Source: Carex sylvatica
Lineage: Eukaryota > Streptophyta > Magnoliopsida > Poales > Cyperaceae
Length of the DNA stretch: 64,000 nucleotides
Direction of reading: 5' to 3'
Assembly (NCBI GenBank): GCA_964058845.1
Contig: CAXKVR010000942.1
Location: forward strand, 1-64,000
This document shows, piece by piece, positions 36,080 through 48,246 of this stretch. The first letter of the stretch is position 1; each line of letters begins with the position of its first letter. The translations under genes were made by a program, and so were the position numbers. Below the pieces are notes generated by a model. That model searched no databases and was not told the origin of the DNA. It was given only the letters and a program-made list of their open reading frames with translations.

Positions 36080-38512
36080 TATTCTGAAATTTTGCCGTAA
36101 TTAGCGTATTTTAGCATAATTTGACCGTAATTAGCATATTTTGAGAAATGTAGTATATTTTTTGTCGTAATTAACGTAATTTAGCCTATTTTTACCGCAA
36201 ATATATTGTTTTAGTGTATTTCCGCTTGTTTTAGCATATTTTAGGCGAATAACATTTTTTTTTTATTGTAACGCATTATTTTAACATATTTTTACCGAAA
36301 TTAGCATATTTAGTAAATTTTTGCCATAATTAGCGTATTTTAGCATATTTGACCGTAATTATTGTATTTTATCATATTTTAGTATATTTTATCCGAATAA
36401 CCTTTTTTTTTTTCATAGTAACGTAATTTAGCCTATTTTTACCGCAAATATATTGTTTTAGTGTATTTCCGCTTGTTTTACCATATTTTAGGCGAATAAC
36501 ATTTTTTTTTTATTCTAACGCATTATTTTAACTATTTTTTACCGAAATTAGCATATTTAGTAAATTTTTGCCATAATTAGCGTATTTTAGCATATTTGAC
36601 CGTAATCATTGTATTTTATCATATTTTAGTATATTTTATCCGAATAACCTTTTTTTTTTCATAGTAACGTAATTTAGCCTATTTTTACCGCAAATATATT
36701 GTTTTAGTGTATTTCCGCTTGTTTTAGCATATTTTAGGCGAATAACATTTTTTTTTTATTGTAACGCATTATTTTAACATATTTTTACCGAAATTAGCAT
36801 ATTTAGTAAATTTTTGCCATAATTAGCGTATTTTAGCATATTTGACCGTAATTATTGTATTTTATCATATTTTAGTATATTTTATCCGAATAACCTTTTT
36901 TTTTTCATAGTAACGTAATTTAGCCTATTTTTACCGCAAATATATTGTTTTAGTGTATTTTCGCTTGTTTTAGCATATTTTAGGCGAATAACATTTTTTT
37001 TTTATTGTAACGCATTATTTTAACATATTTTTACCGAAATTAGCATATTTAGTAAATTTTTGCCATAATTAGCGTATTTTAGCATATTTGACCGTAATTA
37101 TTGTATTTTATCATATTTTAGTATATTTTATCCGAATAACCTTTTTTTTTTTCATAGTAACATAATTTAGCCTCTTTTTACCGCAAATATATTGTTTTAG
37201 TGTATTTCCGCTTGTTTTAGCATATTTTAGGCGAATAACATTTTTTTTTTATTGTAACGCATTATTTTAACATATTTTTACCGAAATTAGCATATTTAGT
37301 AAATTTTTGCCATAATTAGCGTATTTTAGCATATTTGACCGTAATTATTGTATTTTATCATATTTTAGTATATTTTATCCGAATAACCTTTTTTTTTTTC
37401 ATAGTAACATAATTTAGCCTCTTTTTACCGCAAATATATTGTTTTAGTGTATTTCCGCTTGTTTTAGCATATTTTAGGCGAATAACATTTTTTTTTTATT
37501 GTAACGCATTATTTTAACATATTTTTACCGAAATTAGCATATTTAGTAAATTTTTGCCATAATTAGCGTATTTTAGCATATTTGACCGTAATTATTGTAT
37601 TTTATCATATTTTAGTATATTTTATCCGAATAACTTTTTTTTTTTCATAGTAACGTAATTTAGCCTCTTTTTACCGCAAATATATTGTTTTAGTGTATTT
37701 CCGCTTGTTTTAGCATATTTTAGGCGAATAACATTTTTTTTTTATTCTAACGCATTATTTTAACATATTTTTACCGAAATTAGCATATTTAGTAAATTTT
37801 TGCCATAATTAGCGTATTTTAGCATATTTGACCGTAATTATTGTATTTTATCATATTTTAGTATATTTTATCCGAATAACCTTTTTTTTTTCATAGTAAC
37901 GTAATTTAGCCTATTTTTACCGCAAATATATTGTTTTAGTGTATTTCCGCTTGTTTTACCATATTTTAGGCGAATAACATTTTTTTTTATTCTAACGCAT
38001 AATTTTAACTGTTTTTTACCGAAATTAGCATATTTAGTAAATTTTTGCCATAATTAGCGTATTTTAGCATATTTGACCGTAATTATTGTATTTTATCATA
38101 TTTTAGTATATTTTGTCCGAATAACCTTTTTTTTTTCATATTAACGTAATTTAGCCTATTTTTACCGCAAATATATTGTTTTAGTGTATTTCCGCTTGTT
38201 TTAGCATATTTTAGGCGAATAACAATTTTTTTTTATTGTAACGCATTATTTTAACTGTTTTTTACCGAAATTAGCATATTTAGTAAATTTTTGCCATAAT
38301 TAGCGTATTTTAGCATATTTGACCGTAATTATTGTATTTTATCATATTTTAGTATATTTTGTCCGAATAACCTTTTTTTTTTCATATTAACGTAATTTAG
38401 CCTATTTTTACCGCAAATATATTGTTTTAGTGTATTTCCGCTTGTTTTAGCATATTTTAGGCGAATAACAATTTTTTTTTTTATTCTAACGCATTATTTT
38501 AACTTTTTTTTT
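36080..38512. repeat. Tandem array, about ten units of 246 bp, in the predicted leader intron
   Basis: The anchor TTAGCCTATTTTTACC (or TTAGCCTCTTTTT) begins at 36181, 36428, 36674, 36920, 37167, 37414, 37660, 37906, 38151 and 38397, a spacing of 245-247 bases. Units are almost identical and built of TAGCATATTT-like sub-words. There is no coding. The array fills most of the DNA between the putative donor at 35751 and acceptor at 38628. Confidence 0.9.
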
Positions 38513-38629
38513 TCTTACTAGGGTAGTTTTGTATTTTTTGATATGAATTAGCTTATTTTATTATATTTTAACAGGAATGAGCTTATTTTAGTCAAATGTA
38601 GCATGTCTAATTTTTTTTCCAAACGTAGG

Positions 38630-39332
38630 ATGGCTAGGGGACGTCCTAGGAGACCACCACCACCCGACCCTATTGATGAGCCCATTCCCGTGGATAGCAC
38701 GGAGCATTTCAGTCCATTATTATGGATACCTCACAGTGAGCATCGAGTCTCACTAGCATCCCGAGAGGTACGTGATTACTTTATTTTTTTCTTTTTTTAC
38801 GTTAAATTTTTTTAGAGTTCTCATATTTTCAGATTTTTATGTTGTTCGTTTTTTTTTCAACGCAGAGTCAGGAGTCTCTAGAAAGCAAGTGTCGGGTTTA
38901 TGGCATGCAGTACTACCCTCTGATGGACCCGTATCTACACAATCTGGGGTTGTACCATTTGGTCGATATATTGGAGACGGAGAGCAAGGCCATTAATGCG
39001 TCCCTCATTCAGGGGCTAGTGGAGCGATGGCGCCCCGAGACACACACATTCCATTTGCCGTTCGGAGAGATGACAGTGACTCTCCAGGACGTGAGTGTCC
39101 TTTGGGGTTTGCCTATCCAGGGCGTGCCCATCGGTGGCATATCTGACCCCACTGACGAGAACATGATTAATGCCAGCCTCGCAGAGCTGTTGGGAGCAGA
39201 GCCAGATGTACGTGATAATGGTGGGAGATCGAGATTTCATCTGAAGAAGACGGCACTGCGAGCTCTGTTTGCCGATCGAGGTTTGCATTGGCGATCCACG
39301 CAGCATGACATTGAGAGGTACTTTTATAAACC

Positions 39333-39369
<37 letters not shown>

Positions 39370-41594
39370 TTTGTATTTTATTTCATTGCAAAAAATGGGT
39401 TGGTCCCTAATTTTGACATTTCAGATACACACGGGCTTTCGTGATGGACCTATTTGGTTCTGTCATGTTTCCTGATTCGAGCAGTGATGCCATTCCGATT
39501 ATGTATCTGGAGCTGTTGAGAGACCTTGGGTCATCAAGAAAGTACAACTGGGGTGGAGCCGTCCTGGCACATCTTTACTCGAACCTGTGCCATGCTTGCA
39601 AGGTCAGTATGTTATTGTTGTCTTATTTTTAAAAATTAACTTGTTCCGACGTCTAATATTCTTCAAATTGCAGCCTAAAAGTAAGAAGATGTACGGGCCG
39701 ACACTTCTACTGCAGCATTGGTCGTGGTCGCGCATACCAGTGGCGGTACCCGTGCAGAATGAGTCACTACATTCGGGAGAGCCCGATGATGCATATCACC
39801 CGGCATTTGGCAAGAAATGGTACGGGAATCACAGCTACGTGGACACGCCTCACGGAAAGCCAGCAGGCATCAGGTTGGTCCGTGGTCAGTTGCAGAGTCT
39901 GGGTGACACGCAGGTGAGCTGGACTCCGTATGCTGAGTCATACTGTGAGGGGAGCCTGCCACAGATTATATCAGATGATGAGGAGATGTGGCTCTACAGG
40001 GGTCCGCTGATTTGCTTCTGGATAGTGGAGCATCACTATCCAGACCGGGTGCTCCGTCAGTTTGGACTTCCTCCACTCATCCCCGCAGATCCAGACATCC
40101 CGAGATCTATTATCACGAGGCTACACGGGTACGTACAAGTTATGTTTTTCTTGAATTTTGTATTTAATATTAGTTGTTGTAAACACTAATTTGCATGTAA
40201 CATATTAATTACAGGACGTACCACGGTAATCACGCCGATAGAGATTGGAGTACGGCTTTCCTGGAGCACTACGACAGAGCAGGGACCATGAGGGAGAACT
40301 TGTGGCATATGTCGGAGGATTATGAGACGCAGCTGCAGGGGTCTCCCCTACTGAGATACCAGGCTTGGTACCTGCGGGTCGGCATGGCATCAGTGTATCT
40401 TGAGGGAGATTACGGCAATTATCTCCGCTCCAAGATCTTCGAAGATGATGGTTATACTCCCACTGGCAGAAAAGGGGCTCGTGATGTAAGTAATGCACCT
40501 AAAACAACTCATTTTGACCATCTTTTTAACCTTTTTTGTTCTAATGTTTCTTATTTTAATTTTTTTAGTTGCTACTAGCGGTTAAAGGTGGAGCACATTC
40601 AATCGTTTGTCTTGGAAAGCGTGGCTTCAGGGCTTTTGGACACACAATGTTGAACTACTTTGCGCCTTGTATTGAGGGCCACGGCCACGAGGCCAAGCTA
40701 GTCACGATGCTCAGAGACGCCGGAGAGGACATCGATTGGCGCAGAGTACATAGGGATGAGCCCGACGCGCCACCTGTTATGACTGCTGATATGCCACCAG
40801 AGCCCGCAGACCAGCCAGAGTGGGACTACCACCGTTGGGTTCTGGGCATGTCTAGTTGGCACGCCTATTTTGACCAGTATGGACGTCCGTGTCTTCCCCA
40901 GGTTCGGTATTATTTATTTTATGTCAAGTTAGTTAACATTTTCTCATTCAGTAAAGTAAGTTAGTTAAAATTTATTGAATTATTTGTTTCCTTGCAGGGT
41001 CCTGCCTACATGCCGACACAGCCTGAGCACCAGACTAGATCCCCGGAGCTTCCTCAGGTTCGGTCTTCTTTATTTTATGTCAAGTTAGTTAAAATTTTCT
41101 CCTTCAGTAAAGTACGTTAGTTAAAATTTAGTTAGTTAAAATTTATTGAATTATTTGTATCCTTGCAGGGTCTTGCCTACATTCCGACACAGCCTGAGCA
41201 CCAGGCTCGATCTTCGGAGATTCAGTCTATGCATGAGTCTCAGGGCATGGAGTTCAGCCTTGCAGAGCTAGCTCCAGGTGATCAGTGGGATACAGCCGCT
41301 TCTCCTGCACCGCATCAGCCGTATCCAGCGAGAGCTCACGATTGGGAGGCCTCTGGTAGCGGGACTCATCCTGACTTATCCTTGTTTCATACCCCTCTGC
41401 CAGCTACACACGCCGCCGAGGATCCATGGGGTACAGCACTCACGATGAGCAGAGAGCCTGAGCCCGAGGTCGAGATCACACCAGCTCGTGTGGCGCAGGA
41501 AGGAGAAGTACAGTGGAATAACTGGCATCGAGTTTTCACCAGAGAGAACAGAGGCAGACCAGCTGACCGATATTCCGATTCGCGGTATCGTTGA
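38630..41594 (+). CDS. Plant mobile domain (MAIN-like) protein, eight coding exons, 770 aa
   Basis: Exons 38630-38767, 38866-39317, 39425-39602, 39674-40128, 40215-40485, 40569-40901, 40998-41057 and 41169-41594 join in frame without stops. The protein starts MARGRPRRPPPPDP, then has the hallmark PMD region: LLWIPHSEHR, HNLGLYHLVDI, a WRPETHTFHLPFGEMTVTL block, DVSVLWGLPIQG, YNWGGAVLAHLY, then LLLQHWSWSR and the W-rich C-terminal half. The last two exons are low-complexity (PTQPEHQ, Asp/Glu/Pro-rich). In Arabidopsis the relatives MAIN and MAIL1 are nuclear factors for genome stability and silencing; many other copies are transposon passengers. No phosphatase or transposase domain is attached. 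Which role applies here is unknown. The lack of disabling changes is notable among the surrounding decay. The GTTCGG donors of exons 6 and 7 are weak. Confidence 0.85.
40890..41168 (+). repeat. Tandem duplication of a small exon and its intron in the PMD gene
   Basis: Exon 7 (40998-41057) and the start of exon 8 both read GG(C/T)CTTGCCTACAT-like sequence encoding YxPTQPEHQxRS. The introns before them share TTCGGT, TATTTTATGTCAAGTTAGTT, AGTAAAGTA and a TTGCAG acceptor. The unit is about 160 bases and adds 20 residues. Confidence 0.7.
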
Positions 41595-41821
41595 TAGAGA
41601 GTTTTTTTATTGTTTTCTTTGTAGTGTTTTATGTTTTATTATGTATTATGTACGCTGATAGCTTATTATGATTTTTGTTCTGAGTTTAGCTATGTTTTAT
41701 GGTAGTATTTATACAACAGAAAAAATAATAAGAGAAACACTACATAATTAAGAACAAAAAACATACTAATAGAACCACTAAATCAAAAACAAAAGAACAA
41801 CAAAAGAACACTAAACAAAAA

Positions 41822-42669
41822 AAACGAGGGTGCAAAGTTGGGGTCGGAATGAAAACGTCATCAGTTCGGGCTATTTTTGAGCTCTTATATCTCACGATCC
41901 GTTCGGAGATTTCGTATGAAACTTTACAGTCCTGTTTGGAAATGTCAACAATGCATGTCGCTCAATTTTCATGATTTTTGGAGATAGTTTGCTCCGAGAA
42001 CGAGGGTGCAAAGTTGGGGTCGGAATGAAAACGTCATCAGTTCGGGCTATTTTTGAGCTCTTATATCTCACGATCCGTTCGGAGATTTCGTATGAAACTT
42101 TACAGTCCTGTTTGGAAATGTCAACAATGCATGTCGCTCAATTTTCATGATTTTTGGAGATAGTTTGCTCCGAGAACGAGGGTGCAAAGTTGGGGTCGGA
42201 ATGAAAACGTCATCAGTTCGGGCTATTTTTGAGCTCTTATATCTCACGATCCGTTCGGAGATTTCGTATGAAACTTTACAGTCCTGTTTGGAAATGTCAA
42301 CAATGCATGTCGCTCAATTTTCATGATTTTTGGAGATAGTTTGCTCCGAGAACGAGGGTGCAAAGTTGGGGTCGGAATGAAAACGTCATCAGTTCGGGCT
42401 ATTTTTGAGCTCTTATATCTCACGATCCGTTCGGAGATTTCGTATGAAACTTTACAGTCCTGTTTGGAAATGTCAACAATGCATGTCGCTCAATTTTCAT
42501 GATTTTTGGAGATAGTTTGCTCCGAGAACGAGGGTGCAAAGTTGGGGTCGGAATGAAAACGTCATCAGTTCGGGCTATTTTTGAGCTCTTATATCTCACG
42601 ATCCGTTCGGAGATTTCGTATGAAACTTTACAGTCCTGTTTGAAAATGTCAACAATGCATGTCGCTCAA
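41822..42669. repeat. Satellite-like tandem array, 4.8 units of 176 bp
   Basis: CGAGGGTGCAAAG begins at 41825, 42001, 42177, 42353 and 42529: exactly 176 bases each time. I saw essentially no differences between units except one base in the last, truncated unit. There is no coding. Confidence 0.95.
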
Positions 42670-44424
42670 TATTTTCACACTCTCTCAATATCTCATTTTA
42701 TTATTCTCAATTTTTAGATTTATTGTTTTAAAAAAATATAGTTGTAAATTTAATTCATTCTACAAATACACAAACGGAATTACGAAGGTATCGAAATTAC
42801 GAAGTTCGGCACCTCCCGCAAGATTTATCCGCGAAATTTAAAGTTTACATTTATTTCATGTTAGATTAATTTATTTTTGTAGAGTAAATTTAGTTTAAGT
42901 TAGATTTATTGAATATTACGTAATTAGATTTGTTAAATTTGTTAAGTAATTAGATTGGTTAGATTTATTTTATGTTAGATTTGTTAAATTTGTTAAGTAA
43001 TTAGATTTGTTAGATTTATTTTATTTTAGATTTATTAAATTTGTTAAGTAATTAGATTTGTTTTGAATAGGTTAGATTTTATTTTTAAAATGTTGGATTT
43101 ATTTTTAATAGGTTAAATAAATAAGTTAGAATTATTTTTGTGAATATGTGAGGTAATTAGATTTGTTTTGGATATGTTAAATTTTATTTTTGAAATTCGG
43201 ATTTATTTTAAATAGGTTAAAAAAATGTGTTATAATTATTTGTGTGAATATGTGAAGTAATTATATTTGTTTTGAATATGTTAGATTTTATTTTTGAATA
43301 TGTGAAGTAATTATATTTGTTTTAAATTCTGTTTTTTAATTTCTGTTTTTTAAATTCTGTTTTTTAAATTCTGTTTTTTTTATTTTGTTTTTTAATTTTG
43401 TTTTTCTAATTCTGTTTTTTAATTTCTATTTTTTAAATTCTGTTTTTTAATTTCTGTTTTTTTAATTTATGTTTTATAATAGGTTAAATAAATAGGGTAG
43501 AATTATTTTTGTGAATATGTGAAGTAATTAGATTTGTTTTGAATAGGTTAGATTTTATTTTTGAAATTCGGATTTATTTTTAATAGCTTAAAAAAATGTG
43601 TTAGATTATTTTTTAAATATGTGAAGTAATTATATTTATTTTTAATATGTTACATTTTATTTTTGAATATGTGAAGTAATTATATTTGTCTTAAATTCTG
43701 TTTTTTAATTTCTGTTTTTTAAATTCTATTTTTTTATTTCTGTATTTTAAATTCTGTTTTTAAATTTCTATTTTTTTAATTTCTGTTTTATAATAGGTTA
43801 AATAAATAGGTTAGAATTATTTTTGTGAATATGTGAAGTAATTAGATTTGTTTTGAATAGGTTAGATTTTATTTTTTAAATTCGGATTTATTTTGAATAG
43901 GTTAAAAAAATGTGTTAGATTATTTTTGTGAATATGTGAAGTAATTATATTTATTTTGAATATGTTAGATTTTATTTTTGAATATGTGAAGTAATTATAT
44001 TTGTTTTAAATTCTGTTTTTTAATTTCTTTTTTTTTAATTCTGTTTTTTAATTTCTTTTTTTAAATTCTGTTTTTTTAATTCTGTTTTTTAAATTCTGTT
44101 TTTTTTATTTCTGTTTTTTAAATTCTGTTTTTTAATTCTGTTTTTGTTATTTCTGTATTTTTAAATTCTGTTTTTATTTCTGTTTTTTAATTTATGTTTT
44201 TAAATTCTGTTTTTTAATTTCTGTTTTTTAAATTCTATTTTTTTAATTCTGTTTTTTTTTATTCTATTTTTAAAATTCTGCTTTTTTTTATTCTGTTTTT
44301 TAAATTATGTTTTTTAATTTCTGTTTTTTAAATTTTTATTTTTTAATAGGTTAAATAAATAGGTTAGATATTATTTTTGAATGTGTTAAGTAATTTATAT
44401 TTTTTTTTTGAATAGGTTTAAAAA
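42670..44424. repeat. Low-complexity repeat tract before the transposase
   Basis: Degenerate repeats: TTAGATTTGTTTTGAATA-type words (42880-43300, 43480-43680, 43790-44000) alternate with blocks of AATTCTGTTTTTTA-type words. The strand asymmetry (T/G-rich, almost no C) is striking. It may be the leader or intron of the hAT gene. No coding. Confidence 0.6.
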
Positions 44425-47400
44425 ATGACAACTCCTAATCGCGAATCAATGAAAGAAACCATGCAAAGATATTCGACCGATCTTTTTGGCCCCGTCCCCG
44501 ATATGGCACCACCTAATTATCCACAAGATTATCAACCCAATTATACTGCTAGTCCTCCCAAATGCAACCACCTAATTATCCATACCCTTATCCATAAAAT
44601 TATCCAAGAAGAGACCTCATGCTCCAAACAAATTATCAACAACCCCCACAAATGAGTGCACCGCCACAGTATTATACTTCAAACGATCCAAACGTATTCA
44701 TTTCACAAGAAATACTTCAACCAACACCACCGTATACATATGGCATGGGCTCTTCTTCTGTAGCATCGAGTCAATTCACTGACACTGCTCCTATAGGAGG
44801 TACACCTTCGAAAGGTAAACCTGAAATTCAAGAAGAAGTTATACCTCCTTCGACAAGTGTCCTGCCACAAGAACTAGCAGGAAAGAAGACCAAAAGACCT
44901 GCTCCCGAATACAATCAACCGTGGGCGAGATTTTATAAGATTACCAAAGATAAGGCCGAAATTATGCAATTTTTACAATATAAGGTAAAAGGCTGCAAGA
45001 AAATTTTTGAGTATAAACAAAATAGTGGTATGACTAGCTTTAAGAGACATGCCGAAATGCACGAAAGAAAGGGTAAGGTTTCATGTGAAAATCCTGAACC
45101 GAGACAAATCCAAACCCTTATAAACGTGGATGGTACCAGAACCAACCCAAAATTCAATGAATAAAAAATGCTTAGTGAATTGGCCCGGTACATTACCCAT
45201 AAAGAACAACCAATAAGTATGGGTGGTTGCACGAGTTTTGCCCGGTTATGCATTCGGGAGTTAGCTCAACCAATGTACAAGAGTGTCCATCATAGAAAGA
45301 TGGTTAGTGAAATAAATAAAAAATCAGTTTACTTCGACAAAAAATGACCTTAAAGCTCAATTTGCATACCAAAATAATAAGGTGTCAATTATCTTCGATA
45401 TATGAATTGCCGGTAAACATAGCCTTGGTTACTCTTGTATTACCGGGCATTGGATCGATGATCATTGGATATTACAAAAAAGGATATTAAGTTTTCGAGT
45501 GTTGGATTCCCTCCACACTGCAAATGTAATTTTTAAATCCATTATTAAGGTTTTAGAAGAGTATAACCTTAAGAGGAATATAGGTAACAATATTTTTTCT
45601 ATATCTTTCGATAATGCTAGCAACAACATTGCTTCCATTGAGATTTTTAAACGGTCACTAAACCCGATCATGAATGGTGAAATGTTTCACCAAAAGTGTG
45701 CTTGCCACATTCTTAACCTCGTCGTGAAGGCGGATCTAAAAACAGAAGCCGTAAAACTATTGATAATTAAATTTAAGGATGCCCTCAACTACATTGTTTC
45801 AAACCAAGAAAGAAAACAACGGTTTGCTGAATTGTGCGTCAACTATTGATTGAGCAAGTTGAAGGTACCTTGGGATATAGATACCCATTGGAACTCAACA
45901 TATAGATTGTTGAACCGATGCCTTCCTTACCAAACTGTCATAGGGGAGTTTTTGAGAAGCTCCATTCCCGAGGCACTGCAATTGAAACTCATTGACGAAG
46001 AATGGGAGCAACTGCAAAGGCTTAGCAAATTCTTAGGGATCTTTTTTACTGCAACCGTCCAACTATCATGCTCGTACTCACCGACGTCATTTGACTTGCT
46101 GAGACATCTCTATGACATCTCCAAGGTGTATTGCGAATTGGAACAAGCTGAAACCTATGATACATCTCTCATGCCGATCGTAGATGCCATGAAACAAAAA
46201 TTCCTAAAATATTGGGAAGATGTACCCCTCCTGGTCATTATCGCAAACTCCCTCAACCTGCTATACAATAAGTTTTACACGATCAAAGTAGTTTAGAGGT
46301 ACAAACAGAATTTATATTTAGACTCAACCGGGGTGGAGGCATACATGAATTCGAAGTTTGATGAGATGTTTAACATATACCACTCAAGAATGAGTGACAA
46401 CCAAAATTCGGCTTCGTCCTGTGCCGCCTCTAGGTAGGAATATAAATATACATGTATTTTTAATCTTTATTATTTATAGTATCTACATTATTTGTCCACT
46501 AATTTTTTCTTTTTTCTTTTTTAATATACATGTGTTTTTTTTTTTTAATAGTTCCACTTCTAGGAGCACTAACAGTGGTGGATTATTAGCAGATTTCCAA
46601 TCGGAGAGCGAACCGCACACATCCACAAACGAGTTATTGAGCTATATATCGATGCTCAACGAAAATGAAGAAGGATTTGACGTCATGGCGTGGTGGAGGA
46701 GGCATGAAAGGGCCTTACCAATGCTGACGATGATGGTCCGCGACGTATTTGTCGTGCCCGTATCAACCGTCCCTTCCGAAAGTTATTTTAGTTCGACGAA
46801 TATGATCCTCTCCGATAAACGAAGTAAGTTGGGTGCACATGATTTTGAGAGACTTGTGTGCTTGAAAGATTGGATTGCTACTGAAGAGCGCATGCAACAT
46901 GTGCCTCAACAACCATCATCATCTGAAGCCGACACTGAAGAAAGTGGTACCGAGGTGTAGCACGAGGCTAATTCAGATTCAGACGGTGCCAAAGAGAGCG
47001 AATAATGGTATATGAATCCAAACTACTAGATAGATAGTGTCGTTATAAATTTCTAAGCTCTTTTTTAACATTTATGATTATTTTTTAAATTATAAATTTC
47101 TAAACATTTCAATTAGTTTTTAAATTATTCATTTTAAAGAAGAATTACTAACAAAAAAAAGTTAGAACTCCGCCTATGTTATTTTATATAGCCGGTCCCA
47201 AACCCGGAATAAAGGAGGAGGGTAACTTTTATTTTTTAATTTATTATTTTAAAATAATTCATAATTATTTTTAAAGTAATTGATTTAAGAAAAATTTTAT
47301 TTTTATTTTATTGTTTTAAAGTTTCTGATTTAATTATATTTTTATTTAACCTATTAAAAAAAAATGAACGTTTAAAAAATATATTATCAATTTAAAAAGA

Positions 47401-47870
47401 ACGTTTAGAAAATATATTATCAATTTAAAATGTAAACTAAAAATTTCTAGATATAAATAAATTATGAAACTATATAATTAGAATGAGAATTTGAAAATAA
47501 AATAAAATGACTCGTGTAAAGAAATAAATAAATACATTTGTACTTAGCCAAATAAATATACAAATTTTCGCATGAATAATTTTTATATATAAGTTACAAA
47601 TTTTATTTATTTATATACACTATTTGATATTGAACTATTCTGATTTTAAAAGTCGAATTATAAACACGTAATAATATTTGTACAACACCGTAAAAAAAAA
47701 ACTCGACCTACCCCTCAAAGATACAACAGGCACAAATATAAGACGGGCAGGGCACGATTTAAAAAAAAAAAACCGTGATGCCCATCCCATAGTACCCGTC
47801 TACCCGTGATATCTGTGCCCGTGCCCGGATATGCCCAGCCCGCCTTGCCCTTACCTGAGAGCAAAAACAC
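44425..47870 (+). mobile_element. Broken hAT transposon (transposase pseudogene and 3' subterminal repeats)
   Basis: Coding remains run 44425-46960. There is a Pro/Asn/Tyr-rich N-terminus with a frameshift and a stop near 44595. A degenerate BED-finger region (NQPWARFYKI ... TSFKRHAEMH) covers 44920-45065. The hAT core follows: LARYITHKEQP, SFDNASNN near 45610, HQKCACHILNLVVK near 45690, DTHWNSTYRLL near 45880. The C-terminal dimerisation domain (FDVMAWWRRHE, VPVSTVPSESYFSS, LVCLKDWI) covers 46670-46880 after a small intron near 46433-46553. Extra stops occur near 45163, 45344, 45408 and 45847. Bases 47700-47870 hold CCCGT/ACGGG words typical of hAT subterminal repeats. The 5' terminus was not found. 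Confidence 0.8.
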
Positions 47871-47872
47871 TA

Positions 47873-48246
47873 GTCCTATACTATCATCATTGTTTGAAAA
47901 TTTTCATCCGATCATCAATGGGCCGGCACTATTCCCACCCACACGCCTTCTGATTTTGTCCGATTTTCACTAAATTTCTAGCTGAGATATTATATGGCGA
48001 GACCACCTCAGGATCATAGACCTCATGGGTAACTAAATTTCCTGCTTCGTAAAATTTGTTAAGTTACTGCTGTATTAAATCAGAGAGGAGAACACGGAAG
48101 ACGTGTAATGGCCACATGCTCCTTTGGGGCCCACACTGTCTCTATTTGTTAAGTTAACCATTTTTACATTTTTTTTTTCTATTTTTGTGTGCTGAGAATT
48201 ATAATAAAGAACATATAGTGCTGTCTCGAATTGAATGTACCAATCA
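47873..48246 (+). repeat. Right copy of the direct duplication
   Basis: It begins at the hAT terminus with GTCCTATACTATCATCAT and follows 33775-34377 with few differences, missing about 220 internal bases. It continues past the end of the left copy into AT-rich DNA. Confidence 0.7.

Noticed and set aside
36080..38512. CRISPR-like array
   Set aside because: Repeats are 246 bp, contiguous and without unique spacers, in plant DNA; it is a tandem repeat.
38772..38996. Separate 74-residue protein
   Set aside because: Out-of-frame reading across an intron and exon of the PMD gene.
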